From Rhizobium sp. Root1212 (GTDB taxonomy: Bacteria; Pseudomonadota; Alphaproteobacteria; Rhizobiales; Rhizobiaceae): DNA of 64,000 nt. The DNA is taken from assembly GCF_001424985.1 (NCBI RefSeq), contig NZ_LMDA01000024.1, positions 214,904 to 278,903 on the forward strand, read 5' to 3'. Shown here one piece after another: positions 48,889-56,760 of this stretch. The notes beneath the pieces are model-generated. The model had not been told where the DNA came from. It did no database searches and was given only the letters and a program-made list of their open reading frames with translations. The position numbers and the translations under genes are program-made. Numbering within the stretch: the first letter of the stretch is position 1; the number at the start of each line of letters is the position of its first letter.

Positions 48889-49869
48889 TCAGGCCGTCGA
48901 TTTTGAGGTCAGCCGCGCCTGCAGCACGACGACGACCAGCAGGAAAAGACCGCGGATCACCGATTGCCAATAGGCGGACAGCGAGATCCAGCCGAGGCCG
49001 TTTTCGAAATTGAGGACGTTGAAGACCATGCCAAGCAGCAGCGCCCCGGCAAGCGTTGCACCGACCGAGCCGGAGCCGCCTGTCAGCAGCGTGCCGCCGA
49101 CGACGACCGAGGCGATGGCGAACAGCTCCCAGCCCACGCCCTCTGTCGGCTGGCCGGCGCCGAACTGGGCGGCGAGGATAACGCCGGCAAGGCCCGCCAA
49201 CAGGCCGGAGACGGCATAGACGCCCAGCAGGGTACGCTCCACCTTCAGGCCCATCAGCGCCGCCGTCTGCTCGCCGTCGCCGATTGCCAGCACATGGCGG
49301 CCGGAGGGCGAGCGTTCGAGGAAGAGCCAGCCGAGGATATAGGCGGCAAGCGCGATCCAGGCCGGGATGGGGAAGCCGAGGAAATCATCCTGGCCGATGA
49401 CTGTGAAGCCGGTGTCATAGGACACCGAAACGGACTGGTTGTTTGCGAGCAGTAGCGCCGTGCCGTTGGCGGCGAGCATGGCGGCAAGGGTGGCGATGAA
49501 GGGCTGGATGCGCAGCCTGGTGATGACCAGGCCATTGAGGAGCCCGACCATCAGCCCGGCGCCGATGCCGCCGGCAAGTCCGGCATACCAACTGATGGGT
49601 GAAAGCAGCGCCGAGACGACGCTGGCGAGGGCGGCAACCGCGCCGACCGAAAGATCGATGCCGCCGGTCATGATCACCAGCGCCATGCCGAGCGCAATCA
49701 GCGCGAACATCGAGTTGTAGCGCAAGAAGCTGAGAATATTGAACGGCGACAGGAAGTTGTCGTAGCGCAGCGCGCCGAACAGGATGAGGGCAGCAAGCGC
49801 GATGAGCACGCCGATCCGGGCAAGATCGCCGGAGGATTTCGGAGCGAAGGATTTGAAGAAGGCGGACAT
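48889..49869 (-). CDS. Ribose/galactoside-type ABC transporter permease, second copy
   Basis: A 326-aa inner-membrane permease of the RbsC/XylH family with eight or more helices. The hallmark MTGGIDLSVGAVAALASVV is near residue 66, and SGSVGATLAGALLLGMVFNVL with a late ENGLGW loop are conserved. It lies 7 bp after the other permease gene, so the two likely assemble as a heterodimer. The substrate is a monosaccharide or related compound, not identifiable from the permease. Confidence 0.88.
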   Translation of the reverse strand: MSAFFKSFAPKSSGDLARIGVLIALAALILFGALRYDNFLSPFNILSFLRYNSMFALIALGMALVIMTGGIDLSVGAVAALASVVSALLSPISWYAGLAGGIGAGLMVGLLNGLVITRLRIQPFIATLAAMLAANGTALLLANNQSVSVSYDTGFTVIGQDDFLGFPIPAWIALAAYILGWLFLERSPSGRHVLAIGDGEQTAALMGLKVERTLLGVYAVSGLLAGLAGVILAAQFGAGQPTEGVGWELFAIASVVVGGTLLTGGSGSVGATLAGALLLGMVFNVLNFENGLGWISLSAYWQSVIRGLFLLVVVVLQARLTSKSTA

Positions 49870-49876
49870 GTTTTCC

Positions 49877-50875
49877 TCAGCTCCTGTCGGCGCGCTGCTG
49901 GATGAAGACGGCGACGACGATCAGGCCGGCCTTGACGACGAGGGCGGCCGCATCCGGCACGCCATTGGCGAGCAGCGTATAGCGCACCAGCTGGATGACG
50001 AGCGCGCCCATCAGCGTGCCGAAGATGTTGGCGCGGCCGCCGGTGAGCAGCGAGCCGCCGACCGCGACCGCCGCGATGGCATCAAGCTCCATGCCCATGC
50101 CGACGAGATTGGCGTCGCTTGCGGAGTTGCGGGCAACGACGATCAGGCCGGCGATACCGGCAAGCGCGCCGCTGATGACATAAACGAAGGTTTTGACCCG
50201 GCGCACTGGAATGCCGGTGAGGCGCGCGGCCTTCTCATTGCCGCCGACGGCGATGATCTGACGGCCAAGCACGGTGAAACGGATCAGGCAATAGGCAAGG
50301 ATTGCGATCACCACCATCAGCACGACCTGCGCCGGGATGCCGGCGATATGGCCCATGGCGATGAACTGGAAAGGCGGGTTCTTGAAAACCTGCAGGTTGC
50401 CGTTGGTCATTACCTGGGCGATGCCACGGCCGGCGATGAAGAAAACGAGCGTGGCGACGATCGGCTGAATCCTGAAGTGCGTCACCAGAAAGCCGTTGAA
50501 CCAGCCGCAGGCGGCGGCCACCAGCACCGGAATGATGAAGGCGAGGGTGACGGCAAGCGCCATGTTGTCGATTGGCAGCAGCTTGCCCATGAAGATCATC
50601 GGCGCCAGGGCACCGGAGATCGCCATCAGCGAGCCGACGGAAAGATCGATGCCGCCTGTTGCGATGACAAGCGTCATGCCGGTCGCGACGATGACGATGG
50701 TCGCGACCTGTGTGAGATTGACGTTGAGGGTTTGCCACGACAGGAAATTCGGCGTGACCGCGATGTTGAAGACGAGCAGGGCCAGGAAGGCGACGAACAC
50801 GCCGTAGCGGCTGACAAGCTGCAGCGGGGAGGCAGTCGTGGCCGTGGGTTTGAGCGAAGTATCGGTCATTGTCAT
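49877..50875 (-). CDS. Ribose/galactoside-type ABC transporter permease, first copy
   Basis: A 332-aa permease similar in layout to the neighbouring copy: IATGGIDLSVGSLMAISGAL near residue 72 and GGRANIFGTLMGALVIQLV near residue 280. Its ATG overlaps the ATPase TGA by 4 bp (50872-50875), so translation is coupled. The signature GNEKAARLTGIPVRRVK is typical of sugar-uptake permeases of the CUT2 class. Confidence 0.9.
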   Translation of the reverse strand: MTMTDTSLKPTATTASPLQLVSRYGVFVAFLALLVFNIAVTPNFLSWQTLNVNLTQVATIVIVATGMTLVIATGGIDLSVGSLMAISGALAPMIFMGKLLPIDNMALAVTLAFIIPVLVAAACGWFNGFLVTHFRIQPIVATLVFFIAGRGIAQVMTNGNLQVFKNPPFQFIAMGHIAGIPAQVVLMVVIAILAYCLIRFTVLGRQIIAVGGNEKAARLTGIPVRRVKTFVYVISGALAGIAGLIVVARNSASDANLVGMGMELDAIAAVAVGGSLLTGGRANIFGTLMGALVIQLVRYTLLANGVPDAAALVVKAGLIVVAVFIQQRADRS

Positions 50876-52386
50876 GCCAGTTCACCGGAAGCGCCGTCGA
50901 TTTGGTGGGCCATGGCCGCCAGCAGGTTCTGTTCGGAAAGCTGTTGGCGCGGCAGCACCGCGACCGACATGCCGTCGCTGAGCACGGTCACGCGGTCGGC
51001 GGCGGCCAGCAGTTCCTCGAGTTCGGAAGAGATCATCAGCACGCTCAGGCCTTCGTCTGCGAGGCTGCGCAGGAGCTTGAGAATTTCGGATTTGGCGCCG
51101 ATATCGATGCCACGGGTCGGCTCATCGACGATCAGTACGCTCGGGTCGGTGCAAAGCCAGCGGGCGAGCAGCACCTTCTGCTGGTTGCCGCCGGAAAGCT
51201 CCTTGATCGGCTGGTCCGGCGAGGCGCATTTGACGCCGAGCGAGCGGATGAAACGCGAGACGATCTCATCCTGCCGGGCGCGATCGACGATGCCGGCCTT
51301 TTTCAGCTTCGGCAGCAGTGCCAGCGTCATGTTCTCACGGATGCTCATGTCGGGAATGATGCCGTCGACCTTGCGGTCTTCCGAGACGAGGCCGATGCCA
51401 TCGGCAATGGCGGCCGCAGGTTCGGCATAGTTGCGTTCGCTTCCGTTGAAATGCAGACTGCCACGTTCCAGCCTGTCGACGCCGAAGATGATGCGCGCCG
51501 TCTCCGTGCGGCCGGAGCCGAGCAGGCCGGCGAGGCCGGAAATCTCGCCCTGGCGGATCGACAGATCGACATCGCGGACGCGAAGTCCCGAGCCTGCGTT
51601 CTTGAGTTCGAGCCGAACGGGGCGGGCATCGTCGGAACCGGCATCGCGGGCGAGTGCCTGGAAGGCTGCAAGCTCGCGGCCGAGCATGTGGCGCACCAGT
51701 TCCATTTTCGGCATGTCGTTCATGGCGCTGACAGCCACCGTATGGCCATCGCGCATGATCGTCACGCGGTCGCAGATCGCATAGAGTTCATCCAGCCGGT
51801 GGCCGATGAAGACGACGGCAACGCCGTTTTGTTTCAGGGTGCGGATGGTGCGGAACAGGATTTCCACTTCGCGCTCGTCGAGCGAGGAGGTGGGTTCGTC
51901 CATGATCAGCAGGCGTGCATTCTGGGTCACGGCGCGGGCGATCGACACCATCTGGCGGGTCGCGGCATTGAACCGCGCCACCGGCAGATCGACATCGATA
52001 TCGAGATTGAAAACCTTGAGGACCTTTGCCGCACCCTCACGCATCGCCTTGCGGTCGAGCAGGCCGAAACGGCGCGGCTCGCGGGAGAGATAGATGTTTT
52101 CGGCGACCGAGCGCTGTGGCGCAAGGTTGATTTCCTGATAGATCGTCGCGATGCCGGCGGCCTGACTTTCGGCGGGGCTCGAAAAGCTCACATCCTTGCC
52201 CTGAAAGCGGATGGTGCCTTCGTCGCGCTGGTAGGCGCCGGTCAATATCTTGATCAGCGTGGATTTTCCCGCGCCATTCTGGCCGACCAAGGCCATGATT
52301 TCGCTTTCGCCGATCTCCAGCGATGCCGATTGCAGCGCGGCAATGCCGGCAAAGGATTTTGAAATGCCCTGCATGGACAGCAACAT
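50872..52386 (-). CDS. Sugar ABC transporter ATP-binding protein (CUT2, two ATPase domains)
   Basis: A 504-aa RbsA-like protein with two ATPase halves. The first has Walker A GQNGAGKST, Walker B LLIMDEPTSSLD, and a signature region (ATRQMVSIARA) that departs from LSGGQ, as is usual in this family. The second has the usual degenerate Walker A (GSGRTET), a full LSGGNQQKVLLARW and VLIVDEPTRGID. The start at 52386 (MLLSMQGISKSF) has GAGG 9 nt upstream; in-frame ATGs at 52401 and 52404 are possible. Second gene of the operon after the binding protein. Confidence 0.92.
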   Translation of the reverse strand: MLLSMQGISKSFAGIAALQSASLEIGESEIMALVGQNGAGKSTLIKILTGAYQRDEGTIRFQGKDVSFSSPAESQAAGIATIYQEINLAPQRSVAENIYLSREPRRFGLLDRKAMREGAAKVLKVFNLDIDVDLPVARFNAATRQMVSIARAVTQNARLLIMDEPTSSLDEREVEILFRTIRTLKQNGVAVVFIGHRLDELYAICDRVTIMRDGHTVAVSAMNDMPKMELVRHMLGRELAAFQALARDAGSDDARPVRLELKNAGSGLRVRDVDLSIRQGEISGLAGLLGSGRTETARIIFGVDRLERGSLHFNGSERNYAEPAAAIADGIGLVSEDRKVDGIIPDMSIRENMTLALLPKLKKAGIVDRARQDEIVSRFIRSLGVKCASPDQPIKELSGGNQQKVLLARWLCTDPSVLIVDEPTRGIDIGAKSEILKLLRSLADEGLSVLMISSELEELLAAADRVTVLSDGMSVAVLPRQQLSEQNLLAAMAHQIDGASGELA

Positions 52387-52467
52387 GCCGATCCGCCTCA
52401 TCATCTGTGCATGAAAATGCCGGCCGGGAGGCGAAACCATCCCGGCCGGGTCGTTCAGCTTGGGACG

Positions 52468-53448
52468 TCAGTATGCGTTTGCGAGTTCGGCAGCCGCGTT
52501 GGAGCTATCGTAGAACTTGTCATCGTTGATGACCCAGGGCTCGATTTTCTCGCCACCGGCATACTTCATCATCGTATCGAAAGCCTTCGGCCCGAAACGC
52601 GGATTGCACTCCACCACCGCCGCGATCTTGCCATCGACGACAGCCTGAACGGCTTCCTTGCCGCCGTCAATCGAAAGCACGAGGATGTCCTTGCCCGGCA
52701 CCTTGCCGGCAGCCTCAATCGCCGAGATGGCGCCGATCGCCATTTCATCGTTATGGGCGTAGATGATATCCGCATCCGGATGTGCCTGCAGCAGGGCTTC
52801 TGCCACCTGGCGGCCCTTGTCGCGGGCGAAGTCGCCGGTCTGGGATGCGACAATCTCGAAGCCGCCGGCCGCCGTGATCGCTTCATCGAAACCCTTCTTG
52901 CGGTCGTTTGCCGGCGAGGAGCCGGTCGTGCCTTCAAGCTCGATGATCTTGGACTTGCCGTTGGCATTCTTCGCCAGCCATTCGGCGACGCGCTTGCCTT
53001 CCTGGATGAAGTCGGAGCCGATGAAGGTGAGGTAATCTTCGCCGGCCTTGGCGAGCGACGGATCGACGCTGCGGTCGAGCAGGATGACCGGAATGCCGGC
53101 CTTCTTCGCCGCCATGACGGCGGGGATCAGTGGCTTTTCTTCGCGCGGCGCAAGGAAGATCAGGTCGACGCCCTGGGCGATCATCGAGTTGACGTCGGCG
53201 ACCTGCTTGGCGGCCGAGCCGGCGGCATCGGTATAGACGAGCTGGAAGCCACGCTTTTCGGCTTCGGCCTTCATGCTGTCGGTCTGGGCGATGCGCCAGG
53301 GGTTGTTGGATTCGGTCTGGGCAAAGCCGACCTTGTAGGTGTCTTTCTTGGCAAGCGCCGGCAGTTCGGCAAGCGCTGCGCCGGCAAGGGTGATCGCGCC
53401 GAGCGCGGTTGCTGCGAGCATGAATGTGCGACGTGAGAATGCGGGCAT
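52468..53448 (-). CDS. Periplasmic sugar-binding protein of the CUT2 ABC transporter
   Basis: A 326-aa ribose-binding-protein-type protein. A TAT-like signal (SRRTFMLAATALGAITLAGA, cleavage after ALA) is followed by YKVGFAQTESNNPWRIAQ, then ILLDRSVDP, ...YAHNDEMAIGAISAIEAAGK and LVLSIDGGKEAVQAV. The Phe, Asn, Arg, Asp and Asn contacts of such sugar-binding proteins are largely present. First gene of the operon; the LacI gene is divergent. The start at 53448 follows GGGAGGAG. Confidence 0.92.
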   Translation of the reverse strand: MPAFSRRTFMLAATALGAITLAGAALAELPALAKKDTYKVGFAQTESNNPWRIAQTDSMKAEAEKRGFQLVYTDAAGSAAKQVADVNSMIAQGVDLIFLAPREEKPLIPAVMAAKKAGIPVILLDRSVDPSLAKAGEDYLTFIGSDFIQEGKRVAEWLAKNANGKSKIIELEGTTGSSPANDRKKGFDEAITAAGGFEIVASQTGDFARDKGRQVAEALLQAHPDADIIYAHNDEMAIGAISAIEAAGKVPGKDILVLSIDGGKEAVQAVVDGKIAAVVECNPRFGPKAFDTMMKYAGGEKIEPWVINDDKFYDSSNAAAELANAY

Positions 53449-53526
53449 CTCAGTTTCTCCTCCCGATTTTTCCGGTTTCCTCGACCGGCAGTGAGCGATA
53501 AGTGCTTCACATGGGGCGATGGTGTC

Positions 53527-53541
53527 GCTAATAATATTAGC
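53527..53541. promoter_or_regulatory. Probable LacI-family operator
   Basis: GCTAATAATATTAGC is a perfect 15-bp palindrome with a one-base centre at 53534, lying between the binding-protein gene and the divergent lacI gene. Outer arms AAGTGCT (53500-53506) and AGCACTT (53561-53567) share almost the same centre (53533.5). LacI operators are usually shorter palindromes of 14-20 bp with a central CG; this one lacks CG, so the assignment rests on position. Confidence 0.6.
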
Positions 53542-53615
53542 AGTCAAGTGTCATTTTATGAGCACTTGCAGAAAATTCGGGTTGCGTTGCAGCAATCTGC
53601 GGGAGGGTATGACGC

Positions 53616-54695
53616 ATGGGCAAGTCGGACGACCGTGGGGGCCAGGGTGGACGAGGAAATGGCGGAAGCCGGCCGACAATGACGGATGTGGCCCGCATTG
53701 CCGGGGTTTCCCAGTCCAGCGTGTCGCTCGTCCTCAACGAAATGTCAGGCTCGCGCATCTCGGCGGAGACTCAAGCCAAGGTTTTCGAGGCTGCTCATAA
53801 AATAGGTTATAAATTACCGGGGGTGCGCCACGACCCGCCGACGCAGACCGCGGTGGAGCGGGATACGATCGCCTTCATCGTCGATGAAATCTCCACCAGC
53901 CCTCATCCGGTCGTCAGTCTCGATGGTGCGCGCGATTATGCCTTCGAGCAGGGGTTTCTGGTTTCCGCCCATGCCACGCGCTCCAATCCCGATCTGGAAG
54001 AAGCGGTGCTGCGCGCCGTGTTGCGCGACCCGACCATCATCGGCGTGATCTATGCGACTATTTTTACGCGGAAGGTGCATGTGCCGAAGCAACTGCGCCA
54101 CATCCCGACGATCCTCCTGAACTGCTATGCCGAGCCGCGCCAGCAGATGGCGATCGTGCCGGGGGAGGTGGCGGGCGGCTTCGCCGCGACCGCCCACCTG
54201 ACGTCGCTCGGCCACAAGAGGATCGGCTTTATCAATGGCGAGCCGTGGATGGATGCGGCCGTCGACCGCCTCAAGGGCTACAAGCAGGCGCTGGCGACGG
54301 CCGATATCGCCTTCGACGAAAGCCTCGTGCGCGATGGTGACTGGCTGCCCCTGCGCGGTTACGAGGCTGGGCTCGATCTTCTCTCCATGCCGAACCCGCC
54401 GACCGCGATTTTCTGCGGCAACGACCTGATGGCGATCGGCGTGATGGAAGCGGCCGCGGAAAAGGGTTTTCGCGTGCCGGAGGACCTGTCGGTCATGGGC
54501 TATGACGACCAGGAACTGGCGCGCTACACTCACCCGCCGCTCTCGACGCTGGTGCTGCCGAACTACGAGATGGGGCAGAAGGCGGCCGAAGCCCTGATCG
54601 ACATGGTGGTGCACAAGAAGAAGCTGAAGCCGATGACGGTGAAGGTGGATGGCCCGCTGGTCGTCAGAACCTCGACCGCAAGGCCCGGATCTTAA
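53616..54695 (+). CDS. LacI-family transcriptional regulator of the sugar operon
   Basis: A 359-aa repressor: a short Gly/Arg-rich lead (MGKSDDRGGQGGRGNGGSRP), then the LacI HTH TMTDVARIAGVSQSSVSLVL with hinge helix residues and a periplasmic-binding-protein-like ligand domain (IAFIVDEISTSPHP ... PTAIFCGNDLMAIGVMEAA). The start at 53616 has GGGAGGG 8 nt upstream. It is divergent from the CUT2 operon with the palindrome between, so it most likely controls that operon in response to its sugar. Confidence 0.9.
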   Translation: MGKSDDRGGQGGRGNGGSRPTMTDVARIAGVSQSSVSLVLNEMSGSRISAETQAKVFEAAHKIGYKLPGVRHDPPTQTAVERDTIAFIVDEISTSPHPVVSLDGARDYAFEQGFLVSAHATRSNPDLEEAVLRAVLRDPTIIGVIYATIFTRKVHVPKQLRHIPTILLNCYAEPRQQMAIVPGEVAGGFAATAHLTSLGHKRIGFINGEPWMDAAVDRLKGYKQALATADIAFDESLVRDGDWLPLRGYEAGLDLLSMPNPPTAIFCGNDLMAIGVMEAAAEKGFRVPEDLSVMGYDDQELARYTHPPLSTLVLPNYEMGQKAAEALIDMVVHKKKLKPMTVKVDGPLVVRTSTARPGS

Positions 54696-54802
54696 CCGGC
54701 CGTTCACCAAAACTGCGGATTGTCTCGCACAGGCTTCGTCGTTTATGACGTCTCATCGACGAATGCCAAAACTTCGTCGCGATTTGTCCCGATAGAGTAC
54801 CG

Positions 54803-55855
54803 ATGCAGACCATGACCGTTCCATTCCGGGCCGAAAGCCGGCCGGTGCGTTTCCGCACCCTTTTCCATCGCATGGCCGCCGTGCTGGCGCTTGGCGTGGC
54901 GTTGTCCGGCTGCATGTCGCTCGACGATCTCTCCGAAGCGCCGCCGACCCTGTCGAAGAAGATGGTGGCCGAGATGGCAAGGAAGGGCATGAAGCCGGAA
55001 AGCCCGGTTCTCGTGCGCATCTTCAAGCAGGAGAGCGAACTCGAAGTCTGGAAGATGGACAAGTCGGGGCAATATGCGTTGCTCAAGACCTATCCGATGT
55101 GCCGCTGGTCCGGCAAGCTCGGGCCGAAGACCAAGGCCGGCGACCGTCAGGCGCCGGAAGGGTTCTATCATGTCTCGGCGGGCATGCTGAACCCGAAGTC
55201 GCAGTATTACGTCTCCTTCAATCTCGGCTATCCCAACCGGCTGGAATCGGCGCTCGGCTATAGCGGCGAGGCGCTGATGGTGCATGGCGCCTGCTCGTCG
55301 TCCGGCTGCTACGCCATGACCGACCAGGGCGTCGGCGAAATCTACGCTGTTGTCGCCAAGGCGCTTGCGAGCGGGCAGGAGCGTTTCCAGGTCCAGGCTT
55401 ATCCCTTCCATATGACGGCCGAAAACATGGCCGAGCATCGCGGCGACCCGAACATGAGCTTCTGGCGCACGCTGAAGGAAGGCTATGACAGCTTCGAGGT
55501 AACGAAGCGCCAGCCGAAGGTTTCCGTCTGCGGCAGCCGCTATGTCTTCAACAAGGAATTCGAAGGCGGCGAGCCGAGCGACCCGCTCAGTGCCTGCCCG
55601 CCGGTCGCGCGCGAACTGGAGCCGATGGCGCTCGCCAAGATCAATGCCGAAAACCGGCGGATCGATACCGCGATGACCGAGGCTCTTCCGACGTCCTCGA
55701 CCATGAGCGCCTATCAGGACGGTGGCATGCACCCGAGTTTTCGCGCGCTTCTGAAGAAGGAAGGCGCCAAGAAGCTGGCAGCCAGCATCTCCGGCATCAA
55801 ATATCCGATCAGCCGGCCGGACGCGGCTTTGGCCGATCCGTTTGCCGGCGAGTAA
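54803..55855 (+). CDS. Lipoprotein L,D-transpeptidase (YafK/DpaA-like)
   Basis: A 350-aa YkuD-fold protein anchored as a lipoprotein: signal MAAVLALGVALSGC with lipobox Cys near residue 37. The catalytic motif has His161 in LMVHGACSSSGC and Cys169 in GCYAMT. A YkuD domain occupies about 60-215 and an acidic/basic C-terminal tail follows. E. coli YafK (DpaA) removes Lpp from murein, so a role as an LD-endopeptidase/transpeptidase acting on bound lipoproteins is possible here but inferred. Start at 54803; an in-frame ATG at 54812 is equally possible. Confidence 0.84.
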   Translation: MQTMTVPFRAESRPVRFRTLFHRMAAVLALGVALSGCMSLDDLSEAPPTLSKKMVAEMARKGMKPESPVLVRIFKQESELEVWKMDKSGQYALLKTYPMCRWSGKLGPKTKAGDRQAPEGFYHVSAGMLNPKSQYYVSFNLGYPNRLESALGYSGEALMVHGACSSSGCYAMTDQGVGEIYAVVAKALASGQERFQVQAYPFHMTAENMAEHRGDPNMSFWRTLKEGYDSFEVTKRQPKVSVCGSRYVFNKEFEGGEPSDPLSACPPVARELEPMALAKINAENRRIDTAMTEALPTSSTMSAYQDGGMHPSFRALLKKEGAKKLAASISGIKYPISRPDAALADPFAGE

Positions 55856-55907
55856 ACAGACCGGCAGCCCTGCTGCTCGCAAGGATATGTTTCAACGGGA
55901 GGACGGC

Positions 55908-56306
55908 ATGGGCTACAGGTTCGGGCTCGATCATTTCGCGCTACTGGTGCGCAACGTTGAGCGCAGCACTGCTTTTTACCGCGATGTCATGGGCTTTACG
56001 CCGATCGAGCGAAGCGGCAGCCCCGGCGTGCAATGGCTGGAGATTGGCGGTGGCGATGCCATCCATCTTATTCAAAACGATTTTGGCGCAACGCATGTGA
56101 CGAAGGATACCCACGTTGCGGTGTCCACCGCCGATTTCGATGCCTTTGTCGGGCATCTTAACGCGCTTGAGATCAGCTTTACCGATTGGCCCGGCAATCC
56201 CGGCAAGATCGGTCTGCATCGCAATGGGTTTCGCCAGATTTACGTGCAAGATCCGGACGGCTACTGGATCGAGATCAACGACCATAGGCCGCCGTCCAGC
56301 ATTTGA
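55908..56306 (+). CDS. VOC (glyoxalase/bleomycin-resistance fold) protein
   Basis: A 132-aa protein with two beta-alpha-beta-beta-beta modules: GLDHFALLVRNVERSTAFY at the start and VQDPDGYWIEIND at the end. The first His and the final Glu of the metal set are visible. Substrate unknown; no antibiotic role is implied. The start at 55908 follows GGGAGG at 5 nt; an ATG at 55887 is an alternative. The 3' end overlaps the converging small gene by 32 bp. Confidence 0.83.
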   Translation: MGYRFGLDHFALLVRNVERSTAFYRDVMGFTPIERSGSPGVQWLEIGGGDAIHLIQNDFGATHVTKDTHVAVSTADFDAFVGHLNALEISFTDWPGNPGKIGLHRNGFRQIYVQDPDGYWIEINDHRPPSSI

Positions 56307-56529
56307 AGTAGCGCTTTTGGAACGCAAGCGCTTGTACCTGGGAGTTACAAGGGGCGCCGTTCATGCCGTTTCGACGAGCATTGCGAATACATGAGTATCG
56401 AGCAGCATAACCTTGGTGAGATTTTCCGATCAGCCTGCCATTCGGCGTAAATCGTTGCCAATGCCAGCCGTCTACGTCCTGATGAAACGTCCAGCGGTCT
56501 CCGTTTTCATCTTTGCAACTAATCATCAT
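56275..56529 (-). CDS. DUF1508-like small protein
   Basis: An 84-aa protein whose centre WHWQRFTPNGRLIGKSHQGY then ARYSCIRNARRNGM resembles the DUF1508/YegP domain (Trp-Arg-Phe, NG, GxS, QGY, CI-NA). The start MMISCKDENGDRWTFHQDVD is acidic. The C-terminal 20 residues are unusual. Function unknown. Its G+C is lower than the surroundings and the upstream region (56530-56700) is A+T-rich. A GAGGGAGG stands 6-9 nt upstream of the start. Confidence 0.65.
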   Translation of the reverse strand: MMISCKDENGDRWTFHQDVDGWHWQRFTPNGRLIGKSHQGYAARYSCIRNARRNGMNGAPCNSQVQALAFQKRYFKCWTAAYGR

Positions 56530-56694
56530 GGTTTTCCTCCCTCAGCTATACATGGGAGTGTGGACCATTTTATTTTTACTGGCCACTAACCGAGCACACC
56601 TTTAGAGAGCGTCTGACGGTGTGTCAGGTGTACTCGCGTGTATCCACGTGTATCTCGCAAGTGATTTAATATGAGGATAGAGAATCTAGTACGC

Positions 56695-56732
56695 TGAAAA
56701 GACTACAGGCCCGTGGTTGCCACGGGCCTGTA
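56695..56732 (-). terminator. Terminator of nrdJ
   Basis: TACAGGCCCGTGG (56704-56716) pairs perfectly with 56720-56732 (13 bp, 3-nt loop). On the minus strand it is followed by GTCTTTTC, beginning about 30 bp after the nrdJ stop codon. Confidence 0.85.
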
Positions 56733-56760
56733 AAGGATGGCGAAAATTATTTCAGCTTGC

